The position numbers were made by a program, and so were the translations under genes. Shown here in pieces: positions 1-6,475 of a stretch of DNA of 64,000 nt (position 1 is the stretch's first letter; every line of letters starts with the position of its first letter). Origin of the DNA: Candidatus Planktophila limnetica (GTDB taxonomy: Bacteria > Actinomycetota > Actinomycetes > Nanopelagicales > Nanopelagicaceae); assembly GCF_002288365.1 (NCBI RefSeq), contig NZ_CP016782.1, forward strand, positions 930,001 to 994,000, read 5' to 3'. The notes under the pieces are model-generated. The model ran no database searches, was not told the DNA's origin, and was given only the letters and a program-made list of their open reading frames with translations.

Positions 1-212
1 GGAGCTTTTGCAACTTGCTTCATTACCCAATCAGGATCGAACTTAACGGTTTCACCAGAGACTTCTTGTCCAGCCTCGCGCAACATGTCCACTGCCCATG
101 GCGATGCGAATTCAATGCCAATTTCAGAGACGATACGACGCCAACCTGCGTGCAGCGTTGCCATGGATTCTTGACTCAATATGTCATAACGCGGCATTTT
201 GTTCTGGAACAC
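1..212 (-). CDS. MttB-family corrinoid methyltransferase, N-terminal part (runs off the left edge)
   Basis: Only about 70 N-terminal residues are visible. They read like the start of the trimethylamine methyltransferase family (PF06253/COG5598): a short lead, a helix ending in GIEFASPWAVDMLREAG and then the strand that carries VKFDPDWVM. Family members transfer a methyl group from a methylated amine (trimethylamine, or glycine betaine in MtgB-type members) to a corrinoid protein. I chose GTG at 212 because GAAAGG lies 8 bases upstream; ATG at 197 is an alternative start. The gene is divergent from the regulator and corrinoid-protein operon, which fits a substrate methyltransferase of the same system. 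The region where some members carry pyrrolysine is outside the window, so the substrate class cannot be settled. Confidence 0.8.
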   Translation of the reverse strand, partial: MFQNKMPRYDILSQESMATLHAGWRRIVSEIGIEFASPWAVDMLREAGQEVSGETVKFDPDWVMKQVAKA

Positions 213-274
213 GGTGGTGACCTTTCAGATCAGTAAATCTTTCATGGGTAATTCAACTCTATTGTGCGTGGCTC

Positions 275-328
275 TTGACCGAGTACACGCCACGAGAATA
301 CGCTAGGAACATGGAACAAGGGTTCCAT
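275..328 (+). promoter_or_regulatory. Promoter and IclR-type operator of the corrinoid operon
   Basis: A sigma70-like promoter is visible: TTGACC at 275-280, an 18-base spacer and TACGCT at 299-304, predicting a transcript start near 311. Exactly there lies a perfect 7-base inverted repeat, ATGGAAC-aagg-GTTCCAT at 311-328. The core TGGAA/TTCCA resembles known IclR-family operators, and the first gene downstream encodes an IclR protein. Autoregulation, and control of the divergent methyltransferase gene, is inferred from position. A repressor bound here would cover the transcript start. Confidence 0.6.
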
Positions 329-355
329 ATGGTGAAACAGTTTCGGGAGGGCGCA

Positions 356-1153
356 ATGGGCAAATCCGAATTAACAACTGGCACGCAAGCAATTGATCGC
401 GCCACTGCGCTGCTCTCTGATGTCTTGCAATCACAGACTCCACCACTTCTTGGTTCACTTGCACGTGCACATGACATTCCTAAATCAACAACATCTCGCA
501 TTCTTGGCGCCCTCGAACGCGCCGGACTTGTACAACGCGATCGAAACGGTGCTTTCTTAGCCGGACAAGTTCTTACATCTTTTGCACGCGAACAAAACCA
601 AGATTCTGTTCTAGTCACTCGTATGCGCGCAGTTCTTGAATCACTCTCTGAACAAACTGGTGAGACAGCAAATTTGGCAGTTCCGGGTAATGGTTTCATT
701 AATCTTCTTGACCAGGTTGATGGGCAATATCTATTAGGTGCCACGAACTGGATTGGCAAGCAAGTTCCTTATCACGCATCCGCACTCGGCAAAGTTTTGC
801 TCGCTTACTCTGCCGTGACTATCTCTGCGGGTCGACTAGAGCGCCTAACAGATAAGACAATTACTTCTCGCACACGTTTGCTAGAAGAGTTAGAAGAAGT
901 ACGTCGTCGTGGATTTGCAATTATTAGTGATGAATTAGAAGTTGGACTAGTTGCAGTTGCCGCCCCTATCCGCGAACAAGATGGTCGGGTTGTTGGAGCA
1001 ATATCTGTTTCAGGTCCATCTACTCGCCTGAACAATAAAGAACTTATTCGAATTGGAGATCTCATCGTCTCTGAAATCGATGCAGTACAAGCACGTAGTA
1101 AGAAAAAACCCCAGATGCCTAATCAAAAAATAGGAAAGGTCGGCGCAGCATGA
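356..1153 (+). CDS. IclR-family transcriptional regulator
   Basis: A 265-residue regulator. An N-terminal winged helix (about residues 10-75, with IPKSTTSRILGALERAGLV as recognition region) is followed by an IclR ligand-binding domain (about 80-250, containing YHASALGKVLLAY and the late VAAPIREQDGRVVGAISVSG motif). The reading frame is open further upstream, but ATG at 356 has GGGAGG five bases before it and gives the normal family length, so the upstream extension is rejected. The last four bases overlap the corrinoid-protein gene. The position between the methyltransferase genes suggests that it senses the methylated substrate or an intermediate. Family assignment is firm; ligand unknown. 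Confidence 0.9.
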   Translation: MGKSELTTGTQAIDRATALLSDVLQSQTPPLLGSLARAHDIPKSTTSRILGALERAGLVQRDRNGAFLAGQVLTSFAREQNQDSVLVTRMRAVLESLSEQTGETANLAVPGNGFINLLDQVDGQYLLGATNWIGKQVPYHASALGKVLLAYSAVTISAGRLERLTDKTITSRTRLLEELEEVRRRGFAIISDELEVGLVAVAAPIREQDGRVVGAISVSGPSTRLNNKELIRIGDLIVSEIDAVQARSKKKPQMPNQKIGKVGAA

Positions 1154-1815
1154 CACATGACGAGATCATCAAGGCTCTCTTTGATGAAACGATGATTGGC
1201 AATGCTCCAGCAGTACTCGAACTCACAAATAAGGCTCTTGCAGAAGGAATGGGACCAGACACCATTTTGTTCGAAGCTCTTATTCCATCTCTAGAAGAAG
1301 TTGGCGCACGCTTTGAGCGCGGCGATTACTTCGTTCCAGAAATGCTTATTGCAGGTAAAGCAATGTCAGGTGCATTAAATGTTTTGCGTCCTTTATTGGC
1401 AGAAACTGGCGCTGAAACAGTGGGCACATTCCTTATGGGAACAGTTAAAGGCGATGTTCACGATATCGGCAAGAACCTAGTAAATATCATGCTCGAAGGA
1501 GCCGGATTTAAGGTTATTGATATCGGCGTGCAGGTTGCTCCTGAGAAATTCATTGCAGCAATTAATGAGCACCAACCAGATATTTTGGGTATGTCAGCAT
1601 TTCTCACAACAACTATGCCTATGTTTAAAGTCAACATTCACGAGATTACCAAGGCCGGTCTACGCGACAAGGTAATCATCATGGTTGGTGGCGCACCTGT
1701 CACACAGGAATATGCCGATGCAGTTGGCGCTGATGGATTTGCATCCGATGCCTCAACAGCGGTTCGCGTTGCTAAGGATTTAATCCAGAAGAAGCGCGCA
1801 CTTGTAAATGCCTAA
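1150..1815 (+). CDS. Cognate corrinoid protein of the methyltransferase (MtbC/MtgC-type)
   Basis: A 221-residue cobalamin-binding methyl carrier. A helical cap domain (about 1-88) precedes a Rossmann-type B12 domain (about 90-215). The base-off signature D-x-H-x-x-G is present as D102, H104 and G107, where H104 would be the lower axial ligand; SAFLTTTM (about 149-156) and VGGAP (179-183) complete the B12 site. The protein would accept the methyl group from the MttB-family enzyme and pass it to tetrahydrofolate through the MtgA-like enzyme encoded downstream. It overlaps the regulator gene by four bases and the MetV-like gene by eight, so translation is probably coupled. The partner amine is not readable from this protein alone. 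Confidence 0.93.
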   Translation: MTHDEIIKALFDETMIGNAPAVLELTNKALAEGMGPDTILFEALIPSLEEVGARFERGDYFVPEMLIAGKAMSGALNVLRPLLAETGAETVGTFLMGTVKGDVHDIGKNLVNIMLEGAGFKVIDIGVQVAPEKFIAAINEHQPDILGMSAFLTTTMPMFKVNIHEITKAGLRDKVIIMVGGAPVTQEYADAVGADGFASDASTAVRVAKDLIQKKRALVNA

Positions 1816-2203
1816 ACTTTTAAACCTGTTGTTAACTGTTGAACACGGCATGAAAAAGCCCGTGTGGGATTGCACCATGTGCGGACAATGCGTTCTGCAC
1901 TCAACAGGTATGACGTGTCCTATGACATGTCCGAAAACGCTACGTAATGGTCCATGCGGTGGGGTCCGCGAAGATGGTCATTGCGAAGTTAAGCCAGAGA
2001 TGAGATGCGTCTGGGTAAAAGCATACGATCGTAAAGTTTCTCTTCCACTACCGACCGTGTGGAAAGAGCATTACAACGATCTGCGCCCGCCAGTTGATAT
2101 GCAACTCAAAGGCACATCTTCATGGGTTAATTTGATTACAAAGCGCGATCAACAAACGCCCGCGGGTTGGGCTAAGCGCCAAGAAGAAACGCATTCGCAC
2201 TAA
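1808..2203 (+). CDS. MetV-like methylene-THF reductase C-terminal domain protein
   Basis: A 131-residue cysteine-rich protein matching the methylene-tetrahydrofolate reductase C-terminal family (PF12225), called MetV in acetogens. Eight cysteines are visible (22, 25, 28, 37, 41, 50, 59, 67), arranged as CxxCxxC followed by CxxxC and CGG segments, which suggests a metal or Fe-S site. In MetVF enzymes this subunit binds MetF and takes part in methyl-THF/methylene-THF interconversion. The metF-like gene follows directly, with TAATG stop/start overlap. The start at 1808 lacks a strong ribosome site and overlaps the preceding gene; ATG at 1850, just before the first cysteine cluster, is the alternative. 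Confidence 0.85.
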   Translation: MPKLLNLLLTVEHGMKKPVWDCTMCGQCVLHSTGMTCPMTCPKTLRNGPCGGVREDGHCEVKPEMRCVWVKAYDRKVSLPLPTVWKEHYNDLRPPVDMQLKGTSSWVNLITKRDQQTPAGWAKRQEETHSH

Positions 2204-3105
2204 TGTCAAAGCTGCGCGATTTATTAACACAAACTAAGGACGTTGTTTATACCGCTGAGTTTCCTGTCATTGATGGCGGCGGTATGGATCAAGTTAAGAA
2301 AAATGTAGAACGCCTGGCTCCGTGGTTTGTGGCTGTTAACGCAACCGATAACACCGCAGCACATGCCCACGCCTCAAATGTCTCTGTGGCAATTGCGATG
2401 AAGCAACATGGCCTTGAACCAATCATGCAAATTGTCTGCCGCGATAAGAATCGTCTTGCAATTCAAGCCGACATGGCTGGTGCAAATCTGCACGGCATTG
2501 AAAACATTGCACTATTAACTGGCGATGACGTTACCGCCGGTGATGAACCAGAGACTCGTCGTGTCTTTGATCTCGATGGACCACAAGCAATTAATGTGGC
2601 TTCAATTCTTAATGCTGGTACCTATCTTTCAGGTCGCAAACTCAACCCTGCGCCTAATTTCTTTATCTGTTCCGTTGAAAACCCCTTTGCTCCCCCACAC
2701 GATTACCGCATCGAGCGCGCACTGAAAAAACACCGTGCGGGTGCTCAGATGATTCAGTTGCAAATCGGATATCACCCAGATCGTCTCGAAAAATTCTGCG
2801 CAGGTGTGGCAGCAACTGTTCCGGACTTAGCAATTATTCCTAGCGTTGTTCTGATTAAGAGTGCAAAGCCGCTTAGCTTTATGAACGATAAAGTTCCGGG
2901 CATCAGTGTTCCGCAAGATGTTATCGATCGCGTTGCGCAATCATCTGATCAAGCAGAGGCTGCATACCAACTTGCACTAGAACAAGCTCAGCACGCACTT
3001 ACGTTGCCCGGTGTGCGTGGATTACACATTACAGATTTCCGCCACGACGACACTCTTGAGCGGTTAATGCGCGACCTCGGCCGAACACCAAACCAATACA
3101 CATAA
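2203..3105 (+). CDS. metF: Methylenetetrahydrofolate reductase (MetF family)
   Basis: A 300-residue flavoprotein with the MetF TIM-barrel fold. The catalytic glutamate region (YTAEF, E19), ATDN (47-50), CRDKNR (79-84) and LLTGDD (104-109) are the usual folate and flavin landmarks. Adjacent to the MetV-like subunit and to methyl-THF:corrinoid methyltransferase, it would here oxidise methyl-THF to methylene-THF, the reverse of its biosynthetic role. The electron acceptor is not evident from the sequence. ATG overlaps the previous stop (TAATG), so translation is coupled. A second metF copy for methionine synthesis, if present, is outside the window. Confidence 0.9.
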   Translation: MSKLRDLLTQTKDVVYTAEFPVIDGGGMDQVKKNVERLAPWFVAVNATDNTAAHAHASNVSVAIAMKQHGLEPIMQIVCRDKNRLAIQADMAGANLHGIENIALLTGDDVTAGDEPETRRVFDLDGPQAINVASILNAGTYLSGRKLNPAPNFFICSVENPFAPPHDYRIERALKKHRAGAQMIQLQIGYHPDRLEKFCAGVAATVPDLAIIPSVVLIKSAKPLSFMNDKVPGISVPQDVIDRVAQSSDQAEAAYQLALEQAQHALTLPGVRGLHITDFRHDDTLERLMRDLGRTPNQYT

Positions 3106-3118
3106 CAGGAGCAATCAC

Positions 3119-3982
3119 ATGCATACAGTCGTTCAATCTGCGTCGAAGACCGTCACAATCGGCCACGACCAACCTTTCGTCATTATTGGTGAGCGCATCA
3201 ACCCAACTGGTCGAAAGAAGTTTCAAGAGTTACTTCGCGCAGGAGATCTCTCAACAATTGCCATAGATGTTGAAGCGCAAATCAAGGGTGGCGCTGACAT
3301 GCTCGATGTGAACATGGGTGTTCCACTAACAGATGAACCTGCACTTTTGTCTGCAGCAATCAAAATGATTCAAGGAATCACGGACATTCCAATTTGTATT
3401 GACTCATCCGTTATCGAAGCGCTTCAAGCAGGACTTGAGGCCTATGAAGGTAAAGCACTTGTTAACTCAATGACTGGCGAAGATGATCGCATGGAGTTAA
3501 TCCTTCCGCTGATTAAAAAGCACAACGCAGCAATTATTGCTCTGCCAAATGATGAAATTGGTATTCCAGCAACTGCTGCAGAGCGCATTGTTATTACAGA
3601 AAAGATTATCCGCGCGGTTGAAAAGCACGGAATTTCATTAGATAACTTAGTAATTGATCCACTTGCAATGACAGTGGGCGCAGATCCAGAAGCTGTAAAG
3701 ATCACACTTGAAACAATTCACCTCATTCGTGAAAAGTTTGGTTTGAATATGACACTGGGTGCATCAAATATCTCATTTGGTCTTCCAAATCGTCATGCGT
3801 TAAACGCCGCATTTCTACCAGCTGCTATGTCACATGGACTAACCTGTGCAGTCATGGATGCCCGCACACCAGCAATTAATGAAGCAGTTCGCGCTGCTGA
3901 TCTATTGCTTGGTATGGATCAATGGGGCGGAAATTGGATTTCACGCTTTCGTGCACAAGAAGCCGCAAAGGCTGAGGGGTAA
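3119..3982 (+). CDS. Methyltetrahydrofolate:corrinoid methyltransferase (MtgA/AcsE-like)
   Basis: A 287-residue pterin-binding TIM barrel. Diagnostic stretches are IGERINPTGR (23-32), DVNMG (63-67), IDSS (94-97), VNSMTGE (115-121), DPLAMTVG (180-187) and GASNISFGLPNR (214-225), which match the methyltransferase subgroup rather than dihydropteroate synthase. It moves methyl groups between a corrinoid protein and tetrahydrofolate; in this operon the direction would be corrinoid to THF. AGGAG sits 8 bases before the ATG. The product, methyl-THF, is the substrate of the MetV/MetF pair encoded just upstream. Confidence 0.9.
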   Translation: MHTVVQSASKTVTIGHDQPFVIIGERINPTGRKKFQELLRAGDLSTIAIDVEAQIKGGADMLDVNMGVPLTDEPALLSAAIKMIQGITDIPICIDSSVIEALQAGLEAYEGKALVNSMTGEDDRMELILPLIKKHNAAIIALPNDEIGIPATAAERIVITEKIIRAVEKHGISLDNLVIDPLAMTVGADPEAVKITLETIHLIREKFGLNMTLGASNISFGLPNRHALNAAFLPAAMSHGLTCAVMDARTPAINEAVRAADLLLGMDQWGGNWISRFRAQEAAKAEG

Positions 3983-3985
3983 ATC

Positions 3986-5890
3986 ATTAGCAAAAAAGCT
4001 CTCGACCCATCACTTATTCCGGCACATGATGGAACAGGTCGCATCAAGCTGACTTTTCGCGTGCTCGAAAAAGATGGATCAGTTGCTAATGAAAAAGGTT
4101 TTACTGTTCCAACAGGTGTGAGCGCATTTGATGCTGCGTCCTGGAACGGAATTGCAATTGATTCAACCTGCGGTGGATATGGCACATGTAAAAAGTGTCG
4201 CATTCAAGTTACGACAGGCGATGTAGAACCTTCAAAACTCGATTACAGAGCATTTAGCGAAAGTGAAATCAAAGCTGGATGGCGTCTTGCATGTCTTGTA
4301 CGCGCAGCAAAAGATGTCACGCTCGATGTTCCACCGCTGACCACTCGCCCAAAGGCTGCAACCGTAGGTGTTGGTCGCCAAGTAATTTTGCGCCCTGCAG
4401 TTCAAAAGCGTTACGTCGAATTAGAAGAACCAACACTTCATGATCAGCGCACCGATATCGTCCGTCTTTTCGATGCCATCGATGACATAGAAGCCACAGT
4501 CTCTCTGGCCGCTATTCGCAACCTGCCAAAGGTTTTGCGCTCATCGTATTTTAAAGTCACTGCAGTCTTTGTCGATCAGGAACTTATCGATATTGAAGCT
4601 GGCGACACAACCGATCTGCGTTATGGCATTGCATATGACTTAGGCACAACAACAGTTGTGGCCACACTTCTTGATCTAAATACCGGTACACCTGTTGCTG
4701 TTAAATCAATGCTTAATAAGCAACAACCATTTGGCGCAGATGTGATTACTCGAATTTCAGCCACAATGATGGATGCAACAGCACTTGATCGCTTGCGTGG
4801 ATTTGCACAACAAACTTTGGCAGAACTCAGCGCTGAAGTATGCGAAGAAGCAGGCGTTGATCCACTAAATGTTTATGAAGTAGCACTAGCTGGGAATGCA
4901 ACAATGACCCAATTAGCACTGGGTATTGATCCTGAACCACTGGGCGTTGCTCCATTTATTATGGTCAGCGCCTCTTTCCCAGATGTTCAAGCATCAGAAC
5001 TTGGTATCAATGTTCACCCACGCGCAAAGGCCGTAATCATGCCTTCACTCGGTGCATACGTTGGCGGCGACATTGTTGCTGGTGCGCTTGCATCCGGAAT
5101 GGATCGCGACAAGCGACTTCGTTTATTCATTGATGTGGGCACAAATTGCGAAATTATTTTAGGAGATGGCGACAAGATTCTTGCAACCGCAGCTCCTGCT
5201 GGCCCTGCATTTGAAGCAGCATCCATTAAATGTGGTGTGCGCGCAGCATCTGGCGCCATTGAAACTATCAAAGTAGTCGATGGCGACCTTGAAATAGGAA
5301 CAATTGAAAATACAAAAGCAATTGGTCTCTGTGGTTCAGGTCTTGTCGATGCGTGTGCATGTTTAGTGCAATTGGGATTACTTGATCACTCTGGTCGATT
5401 TGTCACAGCAGAAGCCGCAGCAATTGCCGCGCCAAAGGTTGCACACCGACTTGTTGAACGCGAAGGCGAGCGAGTATTTGTTTTGACATGGGGCGGCGCC
5501 GAAGGCGATCTCAATGATTGCGTCTTCTTAACTCAGCGCGATGTGCGCGAACTTCAATTTGCTAAGGCTGCAATTGCAACAGGGTGGGCGCTATTACTTG
5601 AAGAGTTCGGCGTAGCCGAAAGTGAAGTACAACAAGTTCTCTTGGCTGGTTCTTTCGGTTCTTATCTCTCTCCCGCATCGGCTGTAAAAATTGGCTTAGT
5701 ACCGATGCTTCCTGTGATGCGCATTGTTTCTGCAGGTAACGTTGCTGGCGAAGGCGCCAAGATGGTTTTACTTTCAGCACAAGAGCGCAATGGCGCAATG
5801 GCGCTACTTGATTCTATTGATTACATCGAATTATCAGATCGCTCGGACTTTAACGATAAATTCGTTGAACGCTTAAGTTTTCCCGCATAA
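3986..5890 (+). CDS. RACo-like reductive activator of the corrinoid protein (DUF4445/ASKHA)
   Basis: A 634-residue protein if it starts at ATT 3986. An N-terminal plant-type [2Fe-2S] domain has cysteines at about 62, 68, 71 and 103 (STCGGYGTCKKC, then WRLACLV). An ASKHA ATPase-like domain follows, with DLGTTT near 218 and later FIDVGTNCE, GSGLVDAC and LLAGSFG. RACo proteins use ATP to re-reduce cob(II)alamin to cob(I)alamin after accidental oxidation. Start choice: the first ATG/GTG/TTG-type codon is GTG 4061, but the frame is open back to the preceding stop, the upstream codons encode RIKLTFRV, expected for the first ferredoxin strand, and GAGGGG lies six bases before ATT 3986. A rare ATT start is therefore proposed; GTG 4061 is the conservative alternative. 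Confidence 0.88.
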   Translation: MSKKALDPSLIPAHDGTGRIKLTFRVLEKDGSVANEKGFTVPTGVSAFDAASWNGIAIDSTCGGYGTCKKCRIQVTTGDVEPSKLDYRAFSESEIKAGWRLACLVRAAKDVTLDVPPLTTRPKAATVGVGRQVILRPAVQKRYVELEEPTLHDQRTDIVRLFDAIDDIEATVSLAAIRNLPKVLRSSYFKVTAVFVDQELIDIEAGDTTDLRYGIAYDLGTTTVVATLLDLNTGTPVAVKSMLNKQQPFGADVITRISATMMDATALDRLRGFAQQTLAELSAEVCEEAGVDPLNVYEVALAGNATMTQLALGIDPEPLGVAPFIMVSASFPDVQASELGINVHPRAKAVIMPSLGAYVGGDIVAGALASGMDRDKRLRLFIDVGTNCEIILGDGDKILATAAPAGPAFEAASIKCGVRAASGAIETIKVVDGDLEIGTIENTKAIGLCGSGLVDACACLVQLGLLDHSGRFVTAEAAAIAAPKVAHRLVEREGERVFVLTWGGAEGDLNDCVFLTQRDVRELQFAKAAIATGWALLLEEFGVAESEVQQVLLAGSFGSYLSPASAVKIGLVPMLPVMRIVSAGNVAGEGAKMVLLSAQERNGAMALLDSIDYIELSDRSDFNDKFVERLSFPA

Positions 5891-5893
5891 GCC

Positions 5894-6475
5894 ATGTCCG
5901 TTGCAGTAATTGCCTGTGGTGCAATTGCTACGCATATTTCGCACATCACTACTTCACATGGTTTAGATGTCACCATCTATCCCCTGCCACCACTGCTGCA
6001 TAACCAACCAGCAAAAATAGCTGGCGAAGTCGAAAAAACTTATTTAGAAATTAAGGATAAACACTCTAAGTGCGCTGTTGCATACGCGGATTGTGGAACA
6101 TACGGGGCTCTGGATGCCGTCATTGAAAAACTTGGACTCAAACGCCTTGGTGGAAACCACTGCTATGACATCTTTGCTGGCAAGGAAAAGATTGCAGCGC
6201 TTATGGAATCCGATGCTGGCACATATTTTTTAACAGATTTTCTCGTTAAATCATTTCACCGAAGCGTTATCGTCGAACTTGGTTTAGATAAGCGTCCGGA
6301 TCTGCGTGATGATTACTTCAAGCATTACAACAAAATGATCTGGCTGGCTCAAAACCCGACTTCAGAGTTAACTGTCATGGCTCAGGCTGCAGCAGATTTA
6401 ATTGGTTTAGAACTTGAAATAGATGTTGTGGGCGAAGGCAGCTTGAAAGAGCAGATTCTAGAATTACTTAACTGA
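5894..6475 (+). CDS. DUF1638 protein of the corrinoid operon
   Basis: A 193-residue protein matching the DUF1638 family, whose biochemical role is unknown but which recurs beside corrinoid-dependent methyltransferases. Cysteines 8 (IACGA), 67 (YADCGTYG) and 90 (GNHCYD) lie in conserved-looking motifs, along with LLHNQP (34-39); they could form a metal or cofactor site. No signal peptide or membrane segment is seen, so it is probably cytosolic. It begins three bases after the RACo stop and closes the plus-strand operon; its last 12 bases overlap the 3' end of the convergent formate dehydrogenase gene. Confidence 0.8.
   Translation: MSVAVIACGAIATHISHITTSHGLDVTIYPLPPLLHNQPAKIAGEVEKTYLEIKDKHSKCAVAYADCGTYGALDAVIEKLGLKRLGGNHCYDIFAGKEKIAALMESDAGTYFLTDFLVKSFHRSVIVELGLDKRPDLRDDYFKHYNKMIWLAQNPTSELTVMAQAAADLIGLELEIDVVGEGSLKEQILELLN

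Noticed and set aside
1-212. Pyrrolysine (in-frame amber) methyltransferase
   Set aside because: The relevant region is outside the window; nothing visible supports or excludes it.
15-236. 73-residue plus-strand ORF at the left edge
   Set aside because: It is the antisense of the MttB-family N-terminus, which has clear family similarity on the minus strand.
259-759. 166-residue minus-strand ORF
   Set aside because: It lies opposite the IclR regulator gene, has an arginine/serine-rich shadow composition and no recognisable motif.
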